DNA of 64,000 bases from the NCBI RefSeq assembly GCF_000373585.1, contig NZ_KB891877.1:1-64000 (forward strand). Direction: 5' to 3'. How positions within the stretch are numbered: the stretch's first letter is position 1; the number at the start of each line of letters is the position of its first letter. The position numbers and the translations under genes are program-made. This DNA comes from Streptomyces sp. MspMP-M5. Lineage in GTDB: Bacteria; Actinomycetota; Actinomycetes; Streptomycetales; Streptomycetaceae. The notes under the pieces were generated by a model, which saw nothing but the letters and a program-made list of their open reading frames with translations, was not told the origin of the DNA and searched no databases. Positions 48,249 through 57,193 of the stretch are shown here, piece after piece.

Positions 48249-49436
48249 GTGACCCAGACCATCTCCTTCCCCCAGGACCGCAGCTGCCCCTATCACCCCC
48301 CGGCGAACTACCGGCCGCTGCGCGAGTCCGGCCCGCTCTCCCATGTCTCCCTCTATGACGGCCGCAAGATCTGGGCGGTGACTGGCCACGCCGCGGCGCG
48401 GACCCTGCTGGTCGACCCGCGCCTCTCGTCCAACCGGCAGAATCCGGCGTTCCCCATCACGCTGAAGCGGTTCGAGACCGCCCGACGGGTGCGGACCCCG
48501 CTGCTCGGCGTGGACGATCCCGAGCACAACGCCCAGCGGCGGATACTGATCCCCAGCTTCAGCCTCAAGCGGACCGCCGCCCTCCGGCCGCGGATCCAGC
48601 GGATCGTCGACGAACTCCTGGACCGGATGCTGGCCCAGGGCCCGCCCGCCGAACTGGTCTCCGCCTTCGCCCTGCCGGTCCCCTCGATGGTGATCTGTCT
48701 GCTGCTCGGTGTCCCGTACGCCGACCACGAGTTCTTCGAGGACTGCTCCCGCCGCCTGCTCCGCGGGCGTTCGGCGCAGGAGAGCGAGGCGTCCCGGCTC
48801 GAACTGGAGGGATACCTGGGGGAACTGATCGCCCGTAAGGAGACGGAACCCGGCGACGGCTTGCTGGACGAGCTGATCGCCGAGCGCCTCCGGAGCGGCT
48901 CGCTGCAGCGCGAGGAACTGGTCCGGCTGGCCATGGTCCTGCTGGTCGCCGGCCACGAGACCACCGCCAACATGATCTCGCTCGGCACCTTCACCCTGCT
49001 CCAACACCCCGACCAGCTCGCCCAGTTGAGGGCCGACGAGAGCCTGATGCCGGCCGCCGTCGAGGAGCTGCTGCGGTTTTTGTCCATAGCCGACGGCATG
49101 CTGCGGGTGGCGACCGACGACATCGAGATCGGCGGCCGCACCATCCGCGCCGGGGACGGCGTGGTGTTCCCGACCTCGCTGATCAACCGCGACGAGGCGG
49201 CCTATCCGGCACCGGACGAGCTGGACGTCGGCCGCTCGGCGCGCCACCACGTCGCGTTCGGCTTCGGCATCCACCAGTGCCTCGGCCAGAATCTGGCCCG
49301 TGCCGAAATGGAGATCGCGCTACGCTCGCTCTTCCGGCGAATCCCCGATCTGCGACTCGCCGTGCCGGCTGCCGAGATTCCGTTCAAGCCGGGAGACACT
49401 CTCCAGGGAATGATCGAACTGCCGCTGGCCTGGTAG
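48249..49436 (+). CDS. Cytochrome P450 (CYP105-like)
   Basis: A 395-residue soluble bacterial P450. The I-helix oxygen-binding motif is LLVAGHETTANM, the K-helix E-x-x-R is EELLRF, and the heme loop is FGFGIHQCLGQNLARAE with the proximal Cys. The N terminus TISFPQDRSCPYHPPANYR is typical of actinobacterial P450s. GAGGAACC lies before GTG 48249. The ferredoxin gene 50 bases downstream supplies electrons, as in many CYP105 operons. The substrate, perhaps a xenobiotic or secondary metabolite, cannot be told from sequence. Confidence 0.95.
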   Translation: MTQTISFPQDRSCPYHPPANYRPLRESGPLSHVSLYDGRKIWAVTGHAAARTLLVDPRLSSNRQNPAFPITLKRFETARRVRTPLLGVDDPEHNAQRRILIPSFSLKRTAALRPRIQRIVDELLDRMLAQGPPAELVSAFALPVPSMVICLLLGVPYADHEFFEDCSRRLLRGRSAQESEASRLELEGYLGELIARKETEPGDGLLDELIAERLRSGSLQREELVRLAMVLLVAGHETTANMISLGTFTLLQHPDQLAQLRADESLMPAAVEELLRFLSIADGMLRVATDDIEIGGRTIRAGDGVVFPTSLINRDEAAYPAPDELDVGRSARHHVAFGFGIHQCLGQNLARAEMEIALRSLFRRIPDLRLAVPAAEIPFKPGDTLQGMIELPLAW

Positions 49437-49486
49437 CGCCGATCGGCACCACCGGAGGCGGCACCGCCAACGAAAGGGGTCCCGAG

Positions 49487-49681
49487 ATGCGGATCACCAT
49501 TGACAAAGAGGTCTGTATCGGTGCCGGCCAGTGCGCGCTGACGGCCCCGTCGGTCTTCACCCAGGATGACGACGGTTTCAGCGCCCTGCTGCCGGGCCGC
49601 GAGGACGGCGGCGGCGACCCGCTGGTGCGCGAGGCCGCCCGCGCCTGCCCCGTACAGGCCATCGAGGTCACCGAGGGCTGA
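49487..49681 (+). CDS. Ferredoxin ([3Fe-4S] type) partner of the P450
   Basis: A 64-residue acidic ferredoxin. Three cysteines fit a 3Fe-4S cluster: VCIGAGQCALTAPSVF gives C-x5-C, and AARACPVQAIEV gives the third C-P. It lacks the fourth cysteine of 4Fe-4S types. AAAGGGGTCCCGAG precedes the ATG, 50 bases after the P450 stop, so the genes form an operon. It passes single electrons from a ferredoxin reductase encoded elsewhere. Confidence 0.93.
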   Translation: MRITIDKEVCIGAGQCALTAPSVFTQDDDGFSALLPGREDGGGDPLVREAARACPVQAIEVTEG

Positions 49682-49714
49682 CGCCGGAAGGAACTACGGC
49701 CTCCACTCCGTCCG

Positions 49715-51544
49715 CTACGGCACGGACCCCTGGGTGATGGGGAGTTCGAGGACCCCGGTGTCCTCGGGCGCGCTGGTGACCGTCACCCGCTTCACCCCGC
49801 GGTTTCCCGCATACGCGGAGTCGCTCGCGGCGATCACCAGCCGCAGCCGGTGCCCCGGCTGGAAGCGGTGCACGATGCCCGGGAGTTCCACGGTGAACGG
49901 ACGGGTCACATCGGGCACCCGGGCCGGGGCCACCAGCCGGTGCACCAGCGTCTTCTGCCCGTCCGGCGCCACGTCGTAGAGCTTGACGAAGAGCACCAGC
50001 TTGTCGGCTGCGTCCGAGGAGTTCTGGTCCTGCTCGGCCTGCGGCGAGACCACCCGCAGGGTCACCGCGGGGGAGCCCACCACGTCCAGCGGTCCGCCCG
50101 CCACCGGCGCCGAGGTCCAGTCGAGATAGGTGCCCCGGATGTCGTACGACTGCGGGTCGGGCAGCCCGACCAGACCGGCCAGCGAGCTCTCCGAGTGGCT
50201 GGTGGGCAGCCGCAGATTGCGGTACGTACGGCTGCCGCGGACCACGCCGGCGCGGTCGTCGACGAGCGTGCCGTCCCCGGAGAGATAGAGCCGGCGGCTG
50301 CCGGCCGCGGGGAAGACGGACGAGGTGGCGTAGGTGGGGCCGCTGGTCACCCAGTCCCGGTAGTACGCGAAGGCCGGTCCGGTGGGGGTGGTGGTGCGGT
50401 GCCGCAGATAGCGGTCGAACCAGGCGAGGATCCGCTGCCCCACATAGCTGGTCTCCAAGTTTCCCCTGGCCAGGTCGAGTTCACCCGGCGCCGGGTTCTT
50501 CATCCCGCCACTGTGGCCCCAGGACTGCCAGATCATCCTGACCGGCGTGCCCTGGGCGGCGAGTGTGCGGTAGGTGGACGCGGCCTCGTTGAGGTTGAAG
50601 AGGGTGTCGGCCTGGCCCTGGACGAGCAGGGTGGGCGCCTTCACGGACTTCAGATAGGACACCGGCGAGACGCTCCGTGTGTACTGGAGCATCGCCCGGG
50701 TCTCGTCGGCCGGGTAACTGCGGGAGTCCAACAGCCGCTTGGTGCGGCAGGCCGGTGCGACGAAGTGCAGGCAGCCGGCGCCGCCGAGCCGCGACGGATC
50801 CAGGCCCGGGTGCAGCAGCCCCTGTGCCTCGCCGATGAGGAAGAACCCGTTCGTCCACTCCTGCTTGTAGGCCCCCGGGACGGGGCCGCTGACGCCGTTC
50901 GGGCGGTCGGCGTCGTTCGGGGTGAGGGAGTAGAAGAGGTCGTTCCAGGTGATCAGCGGGACCAGTGCGTCGACGCGGTGGTCGACCGCGGCGGTGGCCA
51001 TCTGGATTGCCCCGCCGTAGGACCCGCCGATCATGCCGACACTGGGGTCGCCGGGCCCGTCTTTGGCAACGAAGTCGACCCGGGTGCCGTCGTCGTCGGC
51101 GCGGGTCCCGGCGAGCAGGTCGATCAGCCGGCTCGCCGCCCGTCCGTCGATCCCGGGGTCGTCGAGCGAGATGGGGCAGCCGGTCTTGCCGAACCCCAGG
51201 CCGGAGTAGGCGAGTGCGACATAGCCGCGGGTGGCGAACGTCCGGGCGATGGCGTCGGTCGAGCCGTCCGCCTTGCTGCCGCCGAAGCCGTTGGTGGTCA
51301 GCACGGCGGGCGCCGGGTGCGCCGCGTCGACGCCCCGCGGGCGGTAGAGGTCCGCGTCCACGGTGCAGTTGTGCGAGCCCGCCCGTACGGTCGCCTTCAG
51401 GGCGGTGACCGTGTACGGGTCGGCGTCCTCCGTGGCGGCGGCGGGGGCGCTCAGGACGAGGGGTGCGGTCAGGGCGGTGCCGGTCAGCAGGGCGAGGGAC
51501 ATGCGGAGTACCGGGTGGGATGCGACTCGGGACACGCTGGGCAC
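49715..51544 (-). CDS. Secreted CocE/NonD-family alpha/beta hydrolase (Xaa-Pro dipeptidyl-peptidase-like)
   Basis: A 609-residue exported hydrolase. The signal peptide is MPSVSRVASHPVLRMSLALL with cleavage after APAAA near residue 37. The alpha/beta core carries the nucleophile Ser175 in GGSYGGAIQ, then TLLVQGQADTLFNLNEA (acid) and WQSWGHSGG (His region). The C-terminal jelly-roll domain (about 420-609) with VELPGIVHRFQPGHRLRLVI is the X-Pro peptidase C-terminal type. Substrates could be proline peptides or esters. GGAGGTCTGC precedes GTG 51544. A TetR-like inverted repeat lies 25 bases upstream. Confidence 0.88.
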   Translation of the reverse strand: MPSVSRVASHPVLRMSLALLTGTALTAPLVLSAPAAATEDADPYTVTALKATVRAGSHNCTVDADLYRPRGVDAAHPAPAVLTTNGFGGSKADGSTDAIARTFATRGYVALAYSGLGFGKTGCPISLDDPGIDGRAASRLIDLLAGTRADDDGTRVDFVAKDGPGDPSVGMIGGSYGGAIQMATAAVDHRVDALVPLITWNDLFYSLTPNDADRPNGVSGPVPGAYKQEWTNGFFLIGEAQGLLHPGLDPSRLGGAGCLHFVAPACRTKRLLDSRSYPADETRAMLQYTRSVSPVSYLKSVKAPTLLVQGQADTLFNLNEAASTYRTLAAQGTPVRMIWQSWGHSGGMKNPAPGELDLARGNLETSYVGQRILAWFDRYLRHRTTTPTGPAFAYYRDWVTSGPTYATSSVFPAAGSRRLYLSGDGTLVDDRAGVVRGSRTYRNLRLPTSHSESSLAGLVGLPDPQSYDIRGTYLDWTSAPVAGGPLDVVGSPAVTLRVVSPQAEQDQNSSDAADKLVLFVKLYDVAPDGQKTLVHRLVAPARVPDVTRPFTVELPGIVHRFQPGHRLRLVIAASDSAYAGNRGVKRVTVTSAPEDTGVLELPITQGSVP

Positions 51545-51568
51545 GCAGACCTCCACAAGAACACCTCG

Positions 51569-51584
51569 TACCAACCAGTCGGTA
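51569..51584. promoter_or_regulatory. TetR-type inverted repeat upstream of the CocE-like gene
   Basis: TACCAACCAGTCGGTA reads as an imperfect palindrome with strong outer half-sites TACC/GGTA, similar to the TACCGAC-type operators of TetR/QacR regulators. No TetR gene is adjacent. The rest of the 51545-51743 gap shows nothing else. Confidence 0.4.
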
Positions 51585-51743
51585 ACGCGCGCCCATGTTG
51601 TGACACAGGTAACGGACATGTCAACGCATATGACACGCGTCGCTGATAGGACGTCAGTTCATGGCCGCCCCATGGCAAATGTGGACGAAGAAGCCGTTCG
51701 AACAGCGGCTGGCGGGCAGCCTGCCGCGGCCGCGCGCCCGGCG

Positions 51744-53135
51744 TCAGCCCGTGGTGGGCCGTCCGCACCCCGGTACGTTGCGCAGGAAGTGGTCGAGCAC
51801 CCGCACGCCGAAGTGCAGGCCCTCCACCGGCACCCGCTCGTCCACGCCGTGGAAGAGCGCCTGGTAGTCGAACCCCTCGGGCAGCTTCAGCGGGGAGAAG
51901 CCGTAGCCGACGATGCCCAGCCGGGAGAACTGCTTGGCGTCCGTGCCCCCGGACATGCAGTACGGCACGGTGCGGCCGTCCGGGTCGAAGCGCTCGATCG
52001 CGGCCCGCATCGCGGCGAACGACGGGGAGTCGACGGGGGCCTCCAGCGCGACCTCACCGTGCTCGTAGTCCCAGGCGACATGGGGACCGGTCAGCGCGTC
52101 CAGGGTCGTACGGAACTCCGCCTCGCCGCCGGGGACGACCCTGCCGTCCACCTGCGCGACGGCGCACCCCGGGATCACATTGACCTTGTAACCGGCCGAC
52201 AGCATCGTGGGGTTGGCGCTGTTGCGCACCGTGGGCTCGACCAGCGTGGCGGACGGGCCCAGCTTCTCCAGCAGGGCGTCGACGTCGACGTCGGGCCGCT
52301 CGGGGTCGACGTCGATGCCGTGCAGCGCGGCGAGCTCGCGCAGCGCGGCCCGGACGGTGGGGGTGAGCCGCACCGGCCAGTCGTGCGCGCCGATCCGGGA
52401 CACCGCGTCGGCCAGCCGGCTGACCGCGTTGTCGCGGTTGACCTTCGAGCCGTGCCCAGCCCGGCCCCGGGCCGTCAGCTTCAGCCAGGCGGTGCCGCGC
52501 TCTCCGGCCGCGATCGGATAGATCCGCATTCCGCCGCCGGCATGGAACGTGAAGGCACCCGACTCGCTGATGCCCTCGGTACAACCCTCGAAGAGGGCGG
52601 CGTGGTGGTCGGCCAGGAATCCCGAGCCGTCCGCGGCGGTGGCCTCCTCGTCGGCGGTGAACGCCAGCACGATGTCGCGCCGCGGACGCACTCCGCTGCG
52701 GGCCCACTGCCGGACGGCGGCGAGCATCATCGCGTCCATGTTCTTCATGTCGACGGCGCCGCGGCCCCAGACCACGCCGTCGCGGACCTCCCCCGAGAAG
52801 GGGTGGACCTGCCAGTCGGCGGGCTCGGCGGGGACCACGTCCAGATGCCCGTGCACCAGCAGGGCGTCGGCGGACGGGTCGGCGCCCTCGATACGGGCGA
52901 CGACATTGGTGCGCCCCGGGGTGCGCTCCAACAGGACCGGCTCGATGCCCACGTCGGTCAGCCGCTCGGCGACGTACTCGGCGGCCGGGCGCTCCCGGCA
53001 GGTGCCGTCGCCGGCATTGGCGGTGTCGATGCGGATCAGGTCCGAGGTGAACCGCACCACCTCGTCGAGCGCCTGCTGATCGACCGCCTCTGCCTCCGGG
53101 GCGGACGGGTGCTCTGCACATTCGGTCTCAGCCAT
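51744..53135 (-). CDS. M20/M25/M40-family metallopeptidase
   Basis: A 463-residue di-zinc peptidase/deacylase. Zinc ligands are visible: His97 in LLVHGHLDVVP, Asp129 in WGRGAVDMKNMD, the catalytic and ligand Glu pair in FTADEEATA (163-164), and a late His in ALFHGVDERVP. A lid/dimer domain with TARGRAGHGSKVNRDNAV interrupts the core. It likely removes N-terminal residues or cleaves small peptides or N-acyl amino acids in the cytoplasm. Its start overlaps the end of the M55 peptidase gene by 8 bases, so both are made from one mRNA. Confidence 0.92.
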   Translation of the reverse strand: MAETECAEHPSAPEAEAVDQQALDEVVRFTSDLIRIDTANAGDGTCRERPAAEYVAERLTDVGIEPVLLERTPGRTNVVARIEGADPSADALLVHGHLDVVPAEPADWQVHPFSGEVRDGVVWGRGAVDMKNMDAMMLAAVRQWARSGVRPRRDIVLAFTADEEATAADGSGFLADHHAALFEGCTEGISESGAFTFHAGGGMRIYPIAAGERGTAWLKLTARGRAGHGSKVNRDNAVSRLADAVSRIGAHDWPVRLTPTVRAALRELAALHGIDVDPERPDVDVDALLEKLGPSATLVEPTVRNSANPTMLSAGYKVNVIPGCAVAQVDGRVVPGGEAEFRTTLDALTGPHVAWDYEHGEVALEAPVDSPSFAAMRAAIERFDPDGRTVPYCMSGGTDAKQFSRLGIVGYGFSPLKLPEGFDYQALFHGVDERVPVEGLHFGVRVLDHFLRNVPGCGRPTTG

Positions 53136-53961
53136 ACTGTTCCTCCACGGCGGACGAGACGATCGTGGTGACCGCCTTGAAACACCGGATGGCGTCGTAC
53201 ATCTCCTGACTGGTATACGCGACGCGGCGCTCACCGCAGCGCTCCACGCCGGGCACGCATGTCGCGGCACCCACCAGATGCTCGGCGTCGAACTCCAACT
53301 CGAACCGGAACGGGCCGCCGCGTACCGGCTCGTGACGCACCGCGAGCGCGGCGCCCTCGCAGGCCGCGTCCCGGATCTCGGCCGCCGTGCGGGCCGGCGG
53401 ACGGCACACCGCCGCATAGCGCGAGACATGGTCCTTGACCGCCACGGCGGGCGCCTGCGGGGCGTATCCCTGCGCGTCCTGGCAGGTCCGGTCGTCGCCC
53501 GTGACCAGCACCACGGGCACGCCGTACTCGGCCACGACGAGGGAGTTCAGATAGCCCTCGCCGGCGCGCGTGCCGTTGACCCAGACGCCGGTGAGGGTGT
53601 TGGCCAGATAGGTGTGTGCCAGTACGCCCTGAGTGCCGGCTCCGGTGTGGTAGCCGACGAAGGCGATGCCGTCGACGTCGCCGTGCTGGACGCCCTCGAC
53701 CATGCTCAGGGCCTTGTGGCGCCCGGTCAGCATCTCGGCGCGCTCGTCGAGTTGTTCCAGCAGGAGGTTGCGCATCGTCCAGTGGGCTTCGTTGACCAGC
53801 ACCTCGTCCGCTCCGCCGGCGAAGAAACCGGCGATGGCCGCGTTCACGTCCGAGGTGAACAGATGGCGGCAGCGCTCCCACTGCGGGGTGCCCGGCAGGA
53901 CGTCGGCGGGCCATGTCACGCCCGTGGCACCCTCCATGTCCGCGGAGATGAGGATCTTCAC
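53128..53961 (-). CDS. M55-family D-aminopeptidase (DppA-like)
   Basis: A 277-residue zinc aminopeptidase of the DppA family, which cleaves D-amino acid peptides such as D-Ala-D-Ala. The N terminus MKILISADMEGATGV provides zinc ligands Asp8 and Glu10; DEVLVNEAHWTMRNLL, GIAFVGYHTGAGTQGVLAHT and LVTGDDRTCQDA complete the fold. It is the first gene of a two-gene operon with the M20 peptidase. The pair may recycle cell-wall or D-amino-acid peptides; no dipeptide transporter genes are in view. The ATG lies close to AGGGAGCTGAACAGCT. Confidence 0.92.
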   Translation of the reverse strand: MKILISADMEGATGVTWPADVLPGTPQWERCRHLFTSDVNAAIAGFFAGGADEVLVNEAHWTMRNLLLEQLDERAEMLTGRHKALSMVEGVQHGDVDGIAFVGYHTGAGTQGVLAHTYLANTLTGVWVNGTRAGEGYLNSLVVAEYGVPVVLVTGDDRTCQDAQGYAPQAPAVAVKDHVSRYAAVCRPPARTAAEIRDAACEGAALAVRHEPVRGGPFRFELEFDAEHLVGAATCVPGVERCGERRVAYTSQEMYDAIRCFKAVTTIVSSAVEEQYG

Positions 53962-54180
53962 AGCTGTTCAGCTCCCTCGCAGGTGAGAGGGCTGTGCGCG
54001 GCCCTCGACCGATCACGTTACGCGGCGCCCAACGCCCCTGCCAGAGCTGTGGAAAACTCCGGCGGTCCAGACCACTGAAGATCGTCTACGGCGCACGGCC
54101 GCACGCTTCAGGCCGCACCCGCGCACGCGGCCGCCCCCGTACCGCGCGCCCACCTCGCCGCACCACAAGTACCTTTTCCC

Positions 54181-54702
54181 TCATTCCGGTTCCGCCTGTT
54201 CCAGTTCCTCCTGGCAGCGCTCCAGCCACTCCAGATCGGCCTGGAGGTGCAGCATCACGCCCTCGATGAGCAGGTGCGCGACCCGGTTGTCCCTATCCTC
54301 GGACGCCGCCATCCGGGAGAGCTCCCGCAGGCTCTTGAGGTAGTGCCGGCGCTGCCTGTCGATGAGGGAGGTCCGGCCGGCGGCCCCCGCGCGGGTGGCG
54401 AGCGCCAGCTTCATGAAGAACTCGTCGCGGACCCGTGGTTCGACGGTGGCCTCCTCGAACCACACGGCCACCGTCTCCCGGCCGGCCGCGGTGATCCGGT
54501 AGGTCCGCTTGTTCGGGCGGTCCGGCTGCTCGACCTCCTCGCCCTCGATGAGGCCCGCCTTCTCCAACCGCCCCAGGGTGACGTATATCTGGCCGACGTT
54601 GGGCCGGGGGTAGGCCGCGCCCAGGAGTGCCTCCAGGGCCTGTTTGAGTTCATAGCCGTGCGCGGGTCCGCTGACCAGCAGCGCCAGGAGTGGCAACCGC
54701 AC
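54181..54702 (-). CDS. PadR-family transcriptional regulator
   Basis: A 173-residue regulator. The winged HTH reads LPLLALLVSGPAHGYELKQA, PRPNVGQIYVTLGRLEKAGL and RTYRITAAGRE, the PadR pattern, and the C-terminal dimer helices (RQRRHYLKSLRELSRM, LHLQADLEWLERCQEELEQA) are of the VirR-like branch. GGGAGAGGGAAGGC precedes GTG 54702; a longer ATG frame lacks such a site. No obvious target is adjacent; in this branch the regulator often controls an efflux ABC transporter. Confidence 0.9.
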   Translation of the reverse strand: MRLPLLALLVSGPAHGYELKQALEALLGAAYPRPNVGQIYVTLGRLEKAGLIEGEEVEQPDRPNKRTYRITAAGRETVAVWFEEATVEPRVRDEFFMKLALATRAGAAGRTSLIDRQRRHYLKSLRELSRMAASEDRDNRVAHLLIEGVMLHLQADLEWLERCQEELEQAEPE

Positions 54703-55107
54703 GCCTTCCCTCTCCCTGTGCCGTCGTCGCCTGTTGTCCGTGCCCGTTGTCCCTCTCCCCCGCATGGCCAACGGCTATACATCGGCGTGTTCATGGAGCC
54801 GGTACCGGGCCGGGGACACCGGGAGGCGAACGGGGCTCGGCCCGCCGTCCGCGGGACCCCGACGGCGGAGCCGCCCTCACCCTTCACCTCCGCACTCACT
54901 CGCGTACTCGCTTGCTCAGTACGGGAGTTGAGGTCCTGAGCAGGAGGAAAGCGAGAAAGAAACAGGGGCCGTTCGGTACCGGATCCCGATGTCATACTCC
55001 ACAAATCCGGGCACGTATCGTTCGACTTTCGTCATTCAGTTGACACCGAAAAGATGCGGCTACCTAACATGCATGCATAACAGCAACTCGCAAGGCGCCA
55101 CGCCGAC
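54703..55107. other. Intergenic region with a possible promoter for the glucosidase gene
   Basis: No gene is visible. TTGACA at 55040-55045 is followed by TACCTA (55061) or TAACAT (55065) at 15 or 19 bases, a possible but not ideal vegetative promoter. ATGCATGCAT (55069-55078) is a palindrome lying just after it. The rest is featureless. Confidence 0.4.
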
Positions 55108-56817
55108 TTGCGCCGTACGAAGTGGAACCGGCAGATGTTCACAGCCACCGCAGAACGCGGCCAACCGACCCCCGCCCAGGACACGGCCCAGCGCTGGTGG
55201 CGCGATGCGGTCATCTACCAGGTCTACGTGCGCAGCTTCCGCGACACCACCGGAGACGGTACCGGAGACCTCGCCGGGGTCCGCGGCGGCCTCCCCTACC
55301 TCAAGAGGCTCGGCGTGGACGGGATTTGGCTGAGCCCGTTCTTCCCGTCCCCGCAGCACGACCACGGCTACGACGTGGCGGACTACCGCGAGGTGGACCC
55401 GACCTACGGCGACCTCGACGAGTTCGACCACCTGGTGGCCGACGCCCACCGGCTCGGCCTGAAGGTGCTGCTGGACATCGTCCCCAACCACTGCTCCAGC
55501 GAACACCCCTGGTTCCAGGCGGCGTTGGAGGAGGGCCCGGGCGGCCCGTCCCGTGCACTCTTCCACTTCGCGGACGGCCTCGGGGAGAGCGGCGAGCTGC
55601 CGCCCAACAACTGGCGGGCGATGTTCGGCGGGCCCGCCTGGTCCCGTGTCACCGAGGAGGACGGCACTCCGGGCCAGTGGTACCTCCACATGTTCACGCC
55701 CGAACAGCCCGACCTGAACTGGCGCAACCCCGATGTCGCGGCCGACTTCGACAAGGTGCTGCGCTTCTGGCTGGACCGCGGGGTGGACGGCTTCCGCATC
55801 GACGTGGCCGCCGGGCTCTTCAAGCACCCCGAACTCCCCGACTCCCCCGACCCGGCGGCCGACGAGCGCACCCGCGACTCGGTCAATCCGCTGGCCTGGA
55901 ACCAGCCCGAGGTGCACCAGGTGTGGCGCGACTGGCGGGCGCTGTGCGAGGAGTACACCGCCCGGGACGGCCACGACCGGCTGCTGGTGGGCGAGGTCTC
56001 GGTGCGCACCCCGGGCGAGCAGGCCGCGTACGTCCGGCCGGACGAGCTGCACCAGGCGTTCTTCTTCCACCTGCTGACCGCGCGCTGGGACGTCGACCTC
56101 TTCCGCGGGGTGATCTCCGAGGCGCTGACCGACATCGCGGACACCGGTTCCACCGTCACCTGGGTGCTCAACAACCACGACCAGGTCCGCACCGTCACCC
56201 GCTACGCCGGCGGACCGGGCACCCCGGAGGCCGCGTTGGGGCCGGCCCGGGCCCGTGCCGCGGCGCTGCTGATGCTGGCCCTCCCCGGCGCCGCATACGT
56301 CTACCAGGGCGAGGAGTTGGGCCTGCCCGAGGTCGACGACCTGCCGGACGAGGTGCTCACCGACCCGATCTTCCACCGCACGGGCAGCCGGCAGCACGTC
56401 CGGGACGGCTGCCGGGTGCCGCTGCCCTGGTCGGGCGAGGCCGCCCCGTACGGCTTCAGTACGGGCGAGGCGGCACGGACGTGGCTGCCGCAGCCCGTGG
56501 CGTTCGCCGGGCACACCGCGGAGCGGGCGGTGGCCGACACCGGGTCCTTCTGGCATCTCTACCGCGAGGCGCTCCAGCTGCGCCGGGGCCTTCCCCAGCT
56601 CGGTGACGGCACGCTGCGCTGGCTGGAGTCGGCGCCGCAGGTGTTGGCGTTCGAACGCGGCGACGGCCTGGTGTGCGCGGTGAACTTCGGCACCGCGTCG
56701 GTGCCCGCCCCGGTGCCCGGCGTGCCGCTGCTGGCCAGTGGGGACTGCCCGGCCGGGACACTCCCCGGGGCCACGGCCGCGTGGTGGATGGCCCCGGCCC
56801 GGCCGATGCTGCCGTAG
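55108..56817 (+). CDS. GH13 alpha-glucosidase (alpha-amylase family)
   Basis: A 569-residue intracellular glycoside hydrolase. All four GH13 regions are present: LLDIVPNHCSSEHPWF, GFRIDVAAG with nucleophile Asp232, GEVSVRT with acid/base Glu296, and LNNHDQVRT with the transition-state Asp358. LKRLGVDGIWLSPFFPSPQH and GYDVADYREVDPTYG are typical of oligo-1,6-/alpha-1,4-glucosidases. It should release glucose from maltose-type oligosaccharides. The start is uncertain: TTG 55108 opens the frame, while ATG 55135 would remove nine residues; neither has a strong site. No sugar transporter is adjacent. Confidence 0.92.
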   Translation: MRRTKWNRQMFTATAERGQPTPAQDTAQRWWRDAVIYQVYVRSFRDTTGDGTGDLAGVRGGLPYLKRLGVDGIWLSPFFPSPQHDHGYDVADYREVDPTYGDLDEFDHLVADAHRLGLKVLLDIVPNHCSSEHPWFQAALEEGPGGPSRALFHFADGLGESGELPPNNWRAMFGGPAWSRVTEEDGTPGQWYLHMFTPEQPDLNWRNPDVAADFDKVLRFWLDRGVDGFRIDVAAGLFKHPELPDSPDPAADERTRDSVNPLAWNQPEVHQVWRDWRALCEEYTARDGHDRLLVGEVSVRTPGEQAAYVRPDELHQAFFFHLLTARWDVDLFRGVISEALTDIADTGSTVTWVLNNHDQVRTVTRYAGGPGTPEAALGPARARAAALLMLALPGAAYVYQGEELGLPEVDDLPDEVLTDPIFHRTGSRQHVRDGCRVPLPWSGEAAPYGFSTGEAARTWLPQPVAFAGHTAERAVADTGSFWHLYREALQLRRGLPQLGDGTLRWLESAPQVLAFERGDGLVCAVNFGTASVPAPVPGVPLLASGDCPAGTLPGATAAWWMAPARPMLP

Positions 56818-57193
56818 GCGGGCGGGAGTTCGAGCCCCGGTGCGGTGTGGCGCCGGGGCCGGATCGGGACGGGGCGGCCGCAGGCTTGGCGACGGCTGGT
56901 GAACGGCGGCCCGCGAACGGCGGGTTGTCGGCGTCCCGACAACGGACCGCGGGGTGCGGGGACATGACAGCACCGAGTGGGCGACGGACACCCCGAGGCG
57001 CAATGCCCTCGATGTCCGGTTGGCGAATGTCACACCGGGTCGCTCTTCTCCCCTCGGCCGATCGCCCTCCATTCTGGCGGGGTGCCCGTCATCGGGCACC
57101 GGGCGTCGCTTGGTCGCCGCAGCCGGTGGGATACCGGGCGGGCTCCCCAGGGGAGCCGGGCGGGCGGCGCCGCAGCGGGACAGGAAACCCCTC
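56818..57193. other. Intergenic region with a hairpin before the beta-lactamase-like gene
   Basis: The only clear structure is GGTGCCCG-TCAT-CGGGCACC (57081-57100), a perfect 8-bp stem with a 4-base loop, about 95 bases before the next start codon. It could be a terminator for the upstream gene or a leader structure. The rest is non-coding in appearance. Confidence 0.5.

Noticed and set aside
48249..49681. A secondary-metabolite biosynthetic cluster around the P450
   Set aside because: Neighbours are a TetR pair and a secreted hydrolase; no PKS, NRPS, terpene or RiPP gene is present.
56818..57193. A gene extending the beta-lactamase-like frame upstream to 56954
   Set aside because: The added residues precede a clear signal peptide and the ribosome site AGGAAA lies at 57194.
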